From the NCBI GenBank assembly GCA_963783235.1, contig CAWAMN010000001.1, forward strand, positions 2,046,001 through 2,110,000: a DNA stretch of 64,000 bases. The letters are read 5' to 3'. The notes below the pieces were generated by a model that had not been told where the DNA came from, made no database searches, and saw only the letters and a program-made list of their open reading frames with translations. The DNA comes from Thiohalomonas sp963783235 (GTDB lineage Bacteria > Pseudomonadota > Gammaproteobacteria > Thiohalomonadales > Thiohalomonadaceae). Made by a program: the position numbers and the translations under genes. Below are positions 17,023-26,368 of this stretch, in pieces; position 1 is the first letter of the stretch, and every line of letters begins with the position of its first letter.

Positions 17023-19044
17023 ATGTTTATACATCTGCGTTTCTATCTCCTCAGCTTTATCTCGCTTTTGGCGGTCACTTTCGGCGAAAAGGTACTCTTC
17101 GCCGTCGCTCAATCCCCTCTGGGCGAGGACGGTTCCCTGATCGAACTGGGCCAGACGCTGGCTTGGGGCATCCGCTTCGACTTGGCCGCCGCGGCCGCCT
17201 TCACACTACTTTCCGGCACATCCGCCTACCTGCTGTTTCGCCTGCTTCGGGTTCCGTTTGCCCGGGCCAGCGAGTATGCGTCATTTGTGGCGGCCGCCGT
17301 GCTTATCCTCATCCATGGCGCCGACCTGCTCTATTTCGAAGAATCCGGCCGCCACCTGGGCTACGAACTCAAGGAGGGGCTCAACTCCGGGGCATCCCTG
17401 GCCGCCGCCGCCATGGAAACCTATTTCGGCGCGGTCCTCCTACAGCTTGCTCTTATTGCGCTTTTCTTTCCCGTGAACCGCTGGCTGTTTCGTCGCTTGG
17501 GAACCAAGACGAAGGCCTCGGACAGTTGGCACCGTTTCGTCCTCCCCGAGGCCCAATGGTTCATCATGCTCCTGATCTCTGTCGTGCTGGTGCGCGGGGG
17601 CTTGCAATCGGTCCCCCTGGAGCCACTGCACGCCCAGGAAATTGGTAATGCCAGCCGGGCCGCACTGACGCTCAACGGCACCTACAATGCGCTCTTTTCC
17701 TCGATAACCCCATACTCGATCGAGCCGGTGCTTGGGGAGCAGCCAACTGCCGCCGACAGGGCGCAAGTCCAGGCACTGTACGCAAGTGCATCCGTTCCCC
17801 CCGCCCCTTGGCATTCGAAACCACCCAATGTCGTGTTCGTGCTGCTGGAGAGTTGGGCGGCTCAACATATGAGCGCTTACGGCTTTGATCTCCCCACAAC
17901 CCCGGTCTTTGAGGCGCTGCGGGCGAAAGGGCTCACTACCGACTCTATGTTTGCCGATGGACTGCGCACGACCGAAGGGATTTTCGCGACCTTTTGTTCA
18001 GCGCAAAATCCCCTGGGAGCGACCGTCGCCCAGACGCAACTGCAGAATTACGATTACGACTGCCTGCCGGAAATATTGGCAAGGCGCGGCTACGGTTCCG
18101 CTTTTTTCCAGGGCACATTGGAGAATACCAGCGGCACCGGAGCATTCGCGCAATTGCTGGGTTTTGAAGAGAGCTACGGCAAAACAGAGATGCCGGCGCC
18201 GCAAATGGAACCGAACAGCTGGGGCCATCACGACCCCGACATTTATCGCTTTGCCCGTGAACGCATGCGAAAGATGGACCAGCCCTTCCTCGTAGGCATA
18301 AACACCAATTCGACCCACGATAAAAGGGTCACGTCCGGAATAGAACCGGTTTTCGGGAACGAGAGTCGGACCGAAGGATATCTGAGCGTCCTGCATTTTG
18401 CCGATCAGGCGTTGGGAGAGTTCATCGATTCGGTGCGGGCGGATCCGGAAATTGGCGAGACGATTTTCGTGCTTCTCGCCGACCATACCGGCCTCAAGAC
18501 AGGGGATATCGTGCGCGACCACACCATCCCCTTCGTGCTGTACGCACCGCAAATTGAACCCCGGCGGATCGCGCGACCGGCCAGCCAGCGCGATATCGCC
18601 CCAACACTCCTGGATCTGCTGGGGCTCGACACGCCCAGCTGGTTTACCGGAAAATCACTTTTACGAAACGATGAGGAGCCTTACTTTGCCGACTTCTATC
18701 ATGCAGGTCGGCTCGGATGGCTTGAAAACGATCGCTTGGTCACCTTCCCCGTGAAAAAGCCCGAGCAGAGGCAATGCTATACTTACGCGGCCATTTCCAT
18801 GGCAAAACAGCGTGTGCCGTGCGATGCGGAAGGCGATCGGCAACAGGTGCGTGCCCTGGCATTCACTCGTGTTTTCCAGCAGTTGCTCTTTTCGGGCGAT
18901 GTCCGGGGCTTCGGCCAACTGAAAGACGGATCGAAAAGCCCCTTAACCGGCTTCAAAGAGAGGCTGAAAGCAGGTGGAAGGCCCGTCGACATGACGCAAA
19001 ATAAACCAGCGGTTTCGAAATCAGGAAAATTGGACGCACTCTGA
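17023..19044 (+). CDS. LTA-synthase/sulfatase-fold membrane transferase
   Basis: This 673-residue inner-membrane protein has about five N-terminal membrane segments, then a periplasmic alkaline-phosphatase-superfamily domain from about residue 265. Visible blocks are NVVFVLLESWAAQHMSAYG (first metal site), DGLRTTEGIFATFCS with the likely nucleophile Thr, and VLLADHTGL (second metal site). The family transfers phosphoglycerol or phosphoethanolamine to glycans or lipid A. Context in an LPS core locus suggests decoration of LPS, but this is inference. ATG 17023 is preferred over an in-frame TTG at 17011. Its stop overlaps the next start (TGATG). Confidence 0.87.
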   Translation: MFIHLRFYLLSFISLLAVTFGEKVLFAVAQSPLGEDGSLIELGQTLAWGIRFDLAAAAAFTLLSGTSAYLLFRLLRVPFARASEYASFVAAAVLILIHGADLLYFEESGRHLGYELKEGLNSGASLAAAAMETYFGAVLLQLALIALFFPVNRWLFRRLGTKTKASDSWHRFVLPEAQWFIMLLISVVLVRGGLQSVPLEPLHAQEIGNASRAALTLNGTYNALFSSITPYSIEPVLGEQPTAADRAQVQALYASASVPPAPWHSKPPNVVFVLLESWAAQHMSAYGFDLPTTPVFEALRAKGLTTDSMFADGLRTTEGIFATFCSAQNPLGATVAQTQLQNYDYDCLPEILARRGYGSAFFQGTLENTSGTGAFAQLLGFEESYGKTEMPAPQMEPNSWGHHDPDIYRFARERMRKMDQPFLVGINTNSTHDKRVTSGIEPVFGNESRTEGYLSVLHFADQALGEFIDSVRADPEIGETIFVLLADHTGLKTGDIVRDHTIPFVLYAPQIEPRRIARPASQRDIAPTLLDLLGLDTPSWFTGKSLLRNDEEPYFADFYHAGRLGWLENDRLVTFPVKKPEQRQCYTYAAISMAKQRVPCDAEGDRQQVRALAFTRVFQQLLFSGDVRGFGQLKDGSKSPLTGFKERLKAGGRPVDMTQNKPAVSKSGKLDAL

Positions 19045-19994
19045 TGCACACCAGAAAAAGGGTACTAGTCACGGGGGGAGCCGGTTTCCTCGGTTCTCAT
19101 CTTTGCGAGCGACTACTGGCCGACGGCCATGATGTGCTCTGTTTGGATAACTTCTTTACCGGCAACAAGGACAATATCCTGCATCTGCTGCCGAATCCTC
19201 ATTTCGAACTCCTGCGTCATGACGTTACCTTCCCGCTGTACGTCGAAGTCGATGAGATCTATAACCTCGCGTGTCCGGCATCACCGATCCACTATCAATA
19301 CGACCCGGTTCAGACCACGAAAACCAGTGTGCATGGCGCCATCAATATGCTCGGCCTCGCCAAGAGGACCCGCGCCAAGATCATGCAGGCGTCAACCTCG
19401 GAGGTTTACGGTGATCCGGAGATGCACCCGCAGCCGGAGAACTACTGGGGCCACGTCAATCCGATCGGGCACCGTTCCTGCTATGACGAAGGCAAGCGGT
19501 GCGCCGAAACCCTGTTTTTCGATTACCACCGCCAGCACAGCCTGAAGATCAAGGTGGCCCGGATTTTCAATACCTACGGCCCACGAATGCATCCGAATGA
19601 CGGGCGGGTCGTTTCCAACTTTATCGTACAGGCGCTTAAAGGCGAGCCCATCACCATCTATGGAGAAGGGCTACAGACTCGATCTTTCTGTTACGTCAAC
19701 GATATGGTCGAAGGGTTCGTCAGGCTGATGGATTCGCCCGATGACTTCACGGGTCCGGTCAACCTCGGCAACCCGGGCGAATTTACCATTTCCGAGTTGG
19801 CTCAAATGGTCGTGGATATGACCCATTCGAGCTCGGAGATTGTCTACAAGCCGCTTCCCCATGATGATCCCAAGCAGCGTCGACCGGTGATCGATTTGGC
19901 CCGGGAAAAGCTCGGCTGGGAGCCGACCGTCAAACTGGCCCAGGGACTGGAGCGCACGATTGACTTCTTCAAAGAAATGCTGCTCAAGTCCTAG
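19044..19994 (+). CDS. UDP-glucuronate decarboxylase (UDP-xylose synthase)
   Basis: The 316-residue SDR enzyme turns UDP-glucuronate into UDP-xylose. VLVTGGAGFLGSHLCERLL binds NAD. DNFFTGNKDNI and NLACPASPIHYQYDPVQT are typical of UXS rather than of epimerases. Catalytic residues are Thr/Ser and Tyr-x-x-x-Lys in the SEVYGDP and SCYDEGKR segments. RIFNTYGPRMHPNDGRVVS also matches. It overlaps the preceding gene by one base, so it is co-transcribed. A pentose may therefore be a component of this organism's LPS or another glycan. Confidence 0.92.
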   Translation: MHTRKRVLVTGGAGFLGSHLCERLLADGHDVLCLDNFFTGNKDNILHLLPNPHFELLRHDVTFPLYVEVDEIYNLACPASPIHYQYDPVQTTKTSVHGAINMLGLAKRTRAKIMQASTSEVYGDPEMHPQPENYWGHVNPIGHRSCYDEGKRCAETLFFDYHRQHSLKIKVARIFNTYGPRMHPNDGRVVSNFIVQALKGEPITIYGEGLQTRSFCYVNDMVEGFVRLMDSPDDFTGPVNLGNPGEFTISELAQMVVDMTHSSSEIVYKPLPHDDPKQRRPVIDLAREKLGWEPTVKLAQGLERTIDFFKEMLLKS

Positions 19995-20019
19995 CGCCCG
20001 TGGCATGAATGTTTTCGGA

Positions 20020-21084
20020 TTAGAGTGCTTCGAACTGCGGCAGGACGGTCTCTTTGAGAAATGGCCGGTAGTGCTCCGGGGTGACTGTCACCGGTTGGCG
20101 GTCCATACGCGAAATAGCCTCAGCCAGGGCCGTCTCGTCTTGGAGTGGCACCAGAAAGTCCGCCAACTCGCCCGAAAGGATTTCCCGGGGACCCGAAGGG
20201 CAATCCACGCTGACAACCGGCGTTCCGAGCAGTAACGCCTCGATCAGCACACGAGGCAGCCCCTCGGCATCGGAGGTCAGGACCAGCGCTCTTGCATTTT
20301 TAATGAAAGGATAAGGGTTGGTCTTGTAGCCCGGCAGGATCACCCGCTCCTCCAAATCCAGGTCCTTGATCAGAGCGAGCAGCCGCTGCTCCTGATCGCC
20401 CTTCCCTTTGCCCAGCAAAACCAGCGGGGTTTTTACGCCGCTGGCCTTGTACGCCCGGAGTAGACGATCATGGCGTTTGCGCGGTTCATAGGTACCCACA
20501 TTGATCAGGTAATCCCCTTCGGGGAGAGCGGCCTCCTCTTTGGCCATCGCCATAAACGGCTCACGCTCGTAGGGATTGTAAATCGCACGGATTTCGGCCG
20601 CCTTCAACCCGATTACGTCGATGAGGTTCTCCTTCACCCCCCGGGAGACGGCGATGACCTTGCGACCCGTATAGAAACGGCGCACCTTGGCAAACGCCTT
20701 CGCCCGCCTATTCGGGTCCGAGAACTTTGCGGAAATATCGCTCTTTATCCAGAAATAGAGGTTCGGATGACGGAGATGGCGGGTGATCTTGTCACAGGAG
20801 CAGGACAGCACAACATCGGGACGAAATTCATCGAGAACCCTGGCAATCCGATGCGCCTGCCATTTCTCCACCAACACGTTCGAGAAAGCCTTCGTCATCC
20901 GGTTCACCAATTGGAGATCCACCACCTCCAGACCTTCCGGCACCCGATGCTCGATCAGGTCCCTCAGGATGAACACCCTGACCTCATTGCCCCGCTGGCG
21001 CAGCCCCTCAGCGGTATAAAGCAGTGACTTCTGAGCGCCACCGCCATAGAGGTCCTCAATAACGAAACCGAACCTTTTTCCCAT
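20020..21084 (-). CDS. GT4-type glycosyltransferase
   Basis: The protein of about 354 residues has the GT-B fold. Its N-terminus MGKRFGFVIEDLYGGGAQKS is the family 4/GT1-like opening. The C-terminal half shows INVGTYEPRKRHDRLLRAY and the donor site SDAEGLPRVLIEALLLGTPV with the conserved Glu residues. The sugar is not known. The start is ATG 21084, with AGGGGG just upstream; the frame is open further but without signals. It converges on the UDP-xylose synthase gene. Confidence 0.88.
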   Translation of the reverse strand: MGKRFGFVIEDLYGGGAQKSLLYTAEGLRQRGNEVRVFILRDLIEHRVPEGLEVVDLQLVNRMTKAFSNVLVEKWQAHRIARVLDEFRPDVVLSCSCDKITRHLRHPNLYFWIKSDISAKFSDPNRRAKAFAKVRRFYTGRKVIAVSRGVKENLIDVIGLKAAEIRAIYNPYEREPFMAMAKEEAALPEGDYLINVGTYEPRKRHDRLLRAYKASGVKTPLVLLGKGKGDQEQRLLALIKDLDLEERVILPGYKTNPYPFIKNARALVLTSDAEGLPRVLIEALLLGTPVVSVDCPSGPREILSGELADFLVPLQDETALAEAISRMDRQPVTVTPEHYRPFLKETVLPQFEAL

Positions 21085-21524
21085 GCCCCCTGATCCGTAC
21101 CCGATTAAAGACGCGAAGTGCGCCAGCAAGTTTCCGAAGGCCTGATACCGTTCCAGGCACCTACGCACCGAATATCGGTAGAATTGTACCAAGCCCCTCC
21201 ATTCTTCGCGCCAGCGCAGGCACTACAGGTTGTCCCAGGGTATCGTAATTCCGTTGGCATGGGGGCGTAAGGCTCATCCCCAGACAGGCGTTCTTGTAGC
21301 AGTTGTCGCCGAGCGTGGCATAATAACGGATGTAGCCCAACTCACGAAGTCAACGTTCGACCTATCGTTCGTCGCAAAGCCATTATCTACGCATCATAAG
21401 GTTTTCACTATTCTGGAGCCACGGCTTTTCACACCTAGTCGGTGCACGAGACGGTAGTCCAATTTTGTTTCCAGATTTCCAGGGACGCCTCAGTGAAGCA
21501 GCAGGAGTCCAATCGGAGTAGCCA
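21085..21524. other. intergenic region between divergent glycan genes
   Basis: This 440-base gap separates the leftward glycosyltransferase from the rightward sulfotransferase. I see no gene, tRNA or strong hairpin. It becomes more A/T-rich toward the right, where the low-GC block begins. Confidence 0.5.
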
Positions 21525-22493
21525 ATGCCGTACTGCCCTGACACGAACACTCTGTTCATTCACATTCCGAAGACGGCGGGCACGTCTATTGAAAAATCGC
21601 TTGGCATATACGGCCGGAATAACACCGAAGGTAACAAGTCGGTATGTCCAGAGCTGGTATTCGGCGGGGGAATGCAGCACTACACGGTAGTCGAAGTCAT
21701 AAATTATTTATCCGCCCGTAATGTGGACTACGACCTGAACCGTTCTTTTGCTGTGTTACGCGATCCCGTCGAACGGTTCATTTCCCATTACAAGTGGACA
21801 CCTAAGGGAGAAAAATCCGGACGGAGCGTTGAAAGATTCTTTTCAGAAATTTTCTTACCCAGTCTTGGCGACAAAGATGTTGAGGCCAGGCACAGGTGGC
21901 CCCAGTCATTTTTCGTGTCCGACCTCGACAACGTTCCGGTGGTCCGATACCTTATTGATTTTCGTCGACTTGCTTCTGGGTACGAGTACGTTGTCGATCG
22001 ACTGGGACTACCTGCCAGCGATTTGCCCCATGATAAGCGTACCGGCAATCCGGGCCGCCCCCACCAACAGGCACCGGAAATCCCCTTTTACATCAAGCGA
22101 TTCCTAAAGGCATTCTACCGGGATGATATTCTGCTCTTAAATCGATTTTCCGAAAACTGCTCTGTTCTGGAGACGGAACCCACCCCTGCACTCCGCACCG
22201 AAGGGCATGACAATCAGGAGCGAGTGGTGCGAGCGGCTGCCATAGCCGCGATCCAAGGAGTTACCCGCGAAGGCAACGAAGGGCAACAGCAACTCGCATA
22301 CGGCCTCGCCTGTCTTCAGTACAAGTCAGGCAAAGTGAGTGAGGCCCGAAGTTGCTTGGAAGCCGTCGATCAGCGGCAATTAAGCCAACGTGCACGGCAT
22401 CTCCATCGGTTACTCGCGCTATTCCAATGGAGCGCAGCACACAGGATACCCTTTGTCGACAAGATGACACGTAAGCTCATCAAGAAAGCCTGA
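21525..22493 (+). CDS. sulfotransferase family protein
   Basis: The 322-residue protein has the PAPS-binding motifs of carbohydrate sulfotransferases: the 5'-phosphosulfate loop FIHIPKTAGTSIEKSLG at residues 11-27 and the 3'-phosphate site AVLRDPVERFISHYK near residue 76. The C-terminal region (about 245-290) is helical and TPR-like (LAYGLACLQYKSGKVSEARS). It probably sulfates a surface sugar using PAPS. A GGAG lies about 10 bases before ATG 21525. The gene opens a low-GC block and is four bases from the next gene. Confidence 0.85.
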   Translation: MPYCPDTNTLFIHIPKTAGTSIEKSLGIYGRNNTEGNKSVCPELVFGGGMQHYTVVEVINYLSARNVDYDLNRSFAVLRDPVERFISHYKWTPKGEKSGRSVERFFSEIFLPSLGDKDVEARHRWPQSFFVSDLDNVPVVRYLIDFRRLASGYEYVVDRLGLPASDLPHDKRTGNPGRPHQQAPEIPFYIKRFLKAFYRDDILLLNRFSENCSVLETEPTPALRTEGHDNQERVVRAAAIAAIQGVTREGNEGQQQLAYGLACLQYKSGKVSEARSCLEAVDQRQLSQRARHLHRLLALFQWSAAHRIPFVDKMTRKLIKKA

Positions 22494-22497
22494 CCAG

Positions 22498-23373
22498 ATG
22501 AAGCAAAAAGAGCCGTTAATACCAAGAACAGTTTGGATTTTATGGTACCAGGGAGAATCGAGAGCTCCATTCGTCGTAAAAAACTGCATTCGATCATGGC
22601 GCGACCGAAACCCCTCTTGGGACGTTGTCGTCCTGGATTCCGAAAAGCTCAAACATTATATCGACAGCGGTTATCTCGAAGGGCCGTTGCAGACGCTTTC
22701 GATGAACCACCAATCTGATCTGATTCGCTTGAGACTGTTGTCAGAATGGGGTGGGGTCTGGGCTGACGCTACCACTTTTTGCCTGCGGCCGCTCGATGAG
22801 TGGATCGATGAGTGCAGTGCCTCAGGCTTTTTTGCTTTTCACGGTCCGGGAAAAGACAGACTACTCTCGAGTTGGTTCCTAGCGGCCACGGCCAATTCCC
22901 CAATCGTTCGGAAGCTGCACGACCGGCTATTTCTTTTCTTTACCGAAAATCGCCTCAGCAACCGGGGCCCCTTCAAGAAATGGGTCATCCGACATCTCAA
23001 AAAGCTGCTCAACAAAAAGATCGAGACTACCAAATACTGGTTTTCACCTTTCGTCACGAAAGTGCTAAAGGTCTACCCTTATTTCGCCTTCCACTACCTG
23101 TTTGAGCGGCTAGTCGCTACCGACCCCGAAAGTCGCGAGATCTGGGATAAGACGATCAAAGTCAGTTCAGACGGCCCCCACAGATTGCTTCGGGAGGGTT
23201 TGCTATCGCCGCTTCGCGATCCGGTAAAGCGCGAAATCGATGCTAAGTCGGTTCCGTTGTACAAGTTGACTTGGAAGTACAACCACGACGAGTATTCACC
23301 AGGTTCGATCCTGCACTACCTGACCACACGGGCTGAGTTGGTGCCCCCACGCAACACCACGACCAATGATTAG
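22498..23373 (+). CDS. capsular polysaccharide synthesis-type glycosyltransferase (Caps_synth/GT32-like)
   Basis: The 291-residue protein opens with IPRTVWILWYQGESRAPFVV, typical of the Caps_synth and GT32-related group. The donor and metal site is QSDLIRLRLLSEWGGVWAD with the DXD-like WADATT near residue 89. It should transfer a sugar onto a surface glycan in the cytoplasm. Donor and acceptor are unknown. The coding sequence is clearly richer in A/T than the LPS genes on either side. It overlaps the next gene by eight bases. Confidence 0.82.
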   Translation: MKQKEPLIPRTVWILWYQGESRAPFVVKNCIRSWRDRNPSWDVVVLDSEKLKHYIDSGYLEGPLQTLSMNHQSDLIRLRLLSEWGGVWADATTFCLRPLDEWIDECSASGFFAFHGPGKDRLLSSWFLAATANSPIVRKLHDRLFLFFTENRLSNRGPFKKWVIRHLKKLLNKKIETTKYWFSPFVTKVLKVYPYFAFHYLFERLVATDPESREIWDKTIKVSSDGPHRLLREGLLSPLRDPVKREIDAKSVPLYKLTWKYNHDEYSPGSILHYLTTRAELVPPRNTTTND

Positions 23374-24127
23374 GCTAACTAAGATTTTTTTTGGCGATAC
23401 GCCATACCGATATCTCCTTTTTGGGCGCACTCGTCTGCCCTCGGTGATTAGGCTCGATAAAACGCCCGAAGCCTGCAGCTTTGACAAAACGGCCCAGAGG
23501 GAAGTCTTCGTTTATAGTCCACTGGATTCCCTGGTGAAAATCAAGATAGACAAATACACGTTTTGTTCCCGCCCCATCCGGTGGTTGGGCCGCATCCTTA
23601 TTCAGGAGCGACTTCTTTTTCAAGTAAACTCACGAAGCGAGTACAGCGGTAACGAGGCGTACCTTACAGTGGGCTTAAAGCCGGTCGAAGCTTTCGCATG
23701 GGGAATGGCTTTGAACCCTTTGAACTCGTGGGGTTCCATCTATTTCATGAAGCACTGCCGATCGGCAACGAATGGTGCCGAATATTTCAGAGCCTCGAGC
23801 CGAAGCAAACGATTAGTCCTTCTGGAAAAACTATGTGCTGGGACAGCGGCATTGGCAAAGGCCGGTCTCTATAACAGAGACCAGCATTTTGGCAATGTAC
23901 TAATAGATGATAATGAAGAGTTCATTTGGATTGACACCCATGTAAGCCGCTTGCCTTTTTTCCGAAAACGTCGGTTTCGTACTGCAATAGAGAGCGTATC
24001 CAGGAAGATGCCGAACGATGAATTCCGGCGACTCGCCCGGAAACTTTTGGAACAGAAGCTACTCGGAAAAAAAAGCACATCAATGCCAGACTTTAAGCCG
24101 AGCAAAAGTTCGGATTTTCCTGATTAG
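23366..24127 (+). CDS. WaaP/KdkA-like LPS sugar kinase
   Basis: The 253-residue protein is a probable LPS kinase of the WaaP superfamily. The catalytic loop is visible as LYNRDQHFGNVLIDDNEEFI near residue 168, and the metal-binding Asp as WIDTH just after. The first lobe carries FMKHCRSATNGAEYF. This is a second kinase besides kdkA and may phosphorylate heptose or another core sugar. The N-lobe is less typical, so a non-sugar substrate is possible. Its 3' end overlaps the convergent fkbM remnant by 48 bases. A/T-rich like its neighbours. Confidence 0.72.
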   Translation: MIRLTKIFFGDTPYRYLLFGRTRLPSVIRLDKTPEACSFDKTAQREVFVYSPLDSLVKIKIDKYTFCSRPIRWLGRILIQERLLFQVNSRSEYSGNEAYLTVGLKPVEAFAWGMALNPLNSWGSIYFMKHCRSATNGAEYFRASSRSKRLVLLEKLCAGTAALAKAGLYNRDQHFGNVLIDDNEEFIWIDTHVSRLPFFRKRRFRTAIESVSRKMPNDEFRRLARKLLEQKLLGKKSTSMPDFKPSKSSDFPD

Positions 24128-24414
24128 GGAGTCGTGCCTGATCTTTGTGATGGACTCGTTCATATGCTGATGGAACTCCACGATCAGTTCATCAACTAAC
24201 AAATGGTTGTTGTCCGCGATTATTTTTTCAAGCACATCGTACTCAGCGCCTTCAATATCCATTTTTATGATGACATAATCGTCTTTTGAAAAATTCTCAC
24301 CCAACCACTCACTAAAGTCGACGGCTTCGACCTTGACGGGATGAGCATAATCGATATCGGAAGAATTCTCGGTGTGGTCAGCTTTTAATGTCGACCCCCC
24401 TTTATAGTTACATC

Positions 24415-25752
24415 CTCAGCCATCCCCTCATTTTCAGACGACAAAAAAGACTTGGGATAACGCGCGGTGCGCCTGAATCTTTTCAACAAATGCTTCCATG
24501 ATCGGAACCAGCCATTGCTCGCGCATTCGCGGCATCAGGTCATAGACCATCTGGCCCTGCCGGAACAGCGAATGGGTGCGGCGCTTGACCGTGTTCGCCT
24601 TCAAGTAGCGGTCGTATCCGACCTGCTCGCAGGCGGCACCCAGCAGCGTCAGCAAGACAACGGCAAAGGCACTCACCAAAAAGAGCCGGTCGCGACGGGC
24701 CGGGCTCTTTGTGTGGATCGCATCCATACCCAGACCAAAGCGCATGTCTTTGGTGTCCCGGAAATAGGTCTCGATACTCCAACGCTTGGCATAGTATCGC
24801 TTCAGTTGCGCAGCCGAAGCCTCCGGGTCACTGGCAGCCAGACACCAGCTCTCTTTCATGGCCTTCTCCTGAAGACACACAATAGTGGGCACCGGAAAGC
24901 CTTTGCCGGTGAGCTTGGCATTGCGCAGAGTCCGGGCGCGCCCACCTCGCCCAACCCACTGGGCAGCCGTGCGCTTTTCCCCTTTGGCGTCGGTCACCGT
25001 GACATTGCCCCGAAGCCGAACGATGTAGCCAAAGTCCCAACTGTCGCGCATGATCTCGAACAAAGACGTGTCCATGAAACCGCGGTCCGCGATAACCGTC
25101 ACTGCCACCCCTTCGGGCAACGTATCCCGCAACCGTGTCAGAACACTGTCCTCGAAGTGGTTGCGGTTGTCTTTCAACTCCGACTTGCGCACCGTGCGCC
25201 AGACCAGCGGGATCGCTCGGCCGTGACTGGTCAAAAGGTTCAGCGCAATGGTGGATTGCTTGTCCCGGTCGAAGTCCGTCCAGTCCAATGCCACGGCGAT
25301 TTCTTTTCGCTCGCTGACCACGTACGGCACCCAATAGGCGAAATAGCTCCAGACGTCGATCTTGGCGTTGCCCAGCAACCGATCGACCTGTTTGACTGTG
25401 TGTTTCGGATCCAACCCACACACGTGGGCAAGCCCTTGGCCAATCGCCGACACCGCCAGCGAACCCGCGGCCAGTACCCCCGTCGTTGCATTGGCCAGCG
25501 AAAGGATGCGTTTGGCATGGATATCTTCGTCAAAGACGTCGCCCAAGAATTTCTGGATGTCGTTTCGGTCGAATCCTTCGCGCATCGTCGCGTTCATGGC
25601 TGGCCTCTGGCTGAAAAAGTTTCCCGCCTAGCTTGCCAGAGAAAACATGGTTCGGGGATCGAATCTCTTTATGCGGCGATCGAGCCATTTACTAACGAAC
25701 GATCTGTCCTCTTCTTGCTGCGAATGGCATAGAAAATGAGGGGATCCTTGAG
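24415..25752 (-). mobile_element. IS4-family-like insertion sequence, complete
   Basis: The element is 1338 bp. Its ends share ATCCCCTCATTTTC in inverted orientation with looser similarity (CTCA) at the very tips. The 9-bp direct repeat AGTTACATC occurs at 24406-24414 and 25753-25761, immediately outside. One intact transposase gene fills the element. Family assignment rests on the DDE transposase; the 9-bp duplication fits the IS10/IS50 type of the IS4 group. It interrupts fkbM. Confidence 0.92.
24434..25597 (-). CDS. IS4-family DDE transposase
   Basis: The 387-residue protein is a DDE-type transposase. The first Asp is in VALDWTDFDRDKQ near residue 104 and the second in VTVIADRGFMDTSLF near 170. 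The YREK-type block with the Glu is YYAKRWSIETYFRDTKDMRF near 268. This matches the IS4 family layout, with a beta-strand insertion between the second Asp and the Glu. The frame is intact and full length, so the element may still move. The GC-rich coding style differs from the A/T-rich gene it interrupts. Confidence 0.93.
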   Translation of the reverse strand: MNATMREGFDRNDIQKFLGDVFDEDIHAKRILSLANATTGVLAAGSLAVSAIGQGLAHVCGLDPKHTVKQVDRLLGNAKIDVWSYFAYWVPYVVSERKEIAVALDWTDFDRDKQSTIALNLLTSHGRAIPLVWRTVRKSELKDNRNHFEDSVLTRLRDTLPEGVAVTVIADRGFMDTSLFEIMRDSWDFGYIVRLRGNVTVTDAKGEKRTAAQWVGRGGRARTLRNAKLTGKGFPVPTIVCLQEKAMKESWCLAASDPEASAAQLKRYYAKRWSIETYFRDTKDMRFGLGMDAIHTKSPARRDRLFLVSAFAVVLLTLLGAACEQVGYDRYLKANTVKRRTHSLFRQGQMVYDLMPRMREQWLVPIMEAFVEKIQAHRALSQVFFVV

Positions 25753-26368
25753 AGTTACATCCCCATTTAGTGGCCAAATAAAAATCCAGCTTTTCATTTT
25801 TAACCCAAACGGCTTTATTGAAGAAGGTTATCCGTGTACTCGGGTTTTCTTGAATCACCTTCTGTCCTTCTTCGGCCAACTCAGGCTGAGCTTCAAATGC
25901 GAAAAATTCGAACTCCGGGAACTTCTCGACGAACCCGCGCAACACGGTGCATGTGTTTGCCCCGCAGTCTATAAAGATGCGCCGCTCGGCTCCTCGCAGA
26001 CTTCTGTTGCGTCGGAAATCAACATATCCCTCCACGATATTCTTGGAAAGCTTCCTTCCTATTTTCTTCAAATTCATTCGCTACAACCCTCAACCGTTTC
26101 GGTGTGAAAGCAGCCTTTTGTTTGGTACGTTCGCTCTTGAACCGACGGTTCCACCGCGCCCGAAATGACGGCCTCAAGAAAAAGAACGATACCAGATTGA
26201 TGCTCCGTGCCGGGCGGAAAATCGTGTACGGCCTGAAAGATTCCGCATTCAGGAGGAAATACTTTGCCGAAACGCTTCGATTCACCTTTTCAGCATTAGG
26301 AAACCGTGCGATATACTGGCCCAGCCCACCAATGGGTAGTTTTCCCATGCGCCTCGTGCGCCGACTCC

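Larger units (their letters stand above)
24080..26077 (-). pseudogene. FkbM family methyltransferase, split by an IS element
   Basis: The 5' part (26077 down to 25753) encodes 108 residues with the SAM-binding start FIDCGANTCTVLRGFVEKFP. The 3' part (24414 down to 24080) continues KGGSTLKADHTEN and ends with VIIKMDIEGAEYDVLEKIIA, the FkbM signature. Between them sits an IS4-type element with a 9-bp duplication. Removing the IS and one copy of the duplication restores one frame of 216 codons through WGCNYKGGSTL. The family O-methylates sugars or other glycan parts. The insertion therefore removes one modification and looks recent, since neither half has other lesions. Confidence 0.9.

Noticed and set aside
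21449..21462. ops/JUMPstart-like GACGGTAG upstream of the sulfotransferase
   Set aside because: Only about seven bases fit and the rest of the element is missing.
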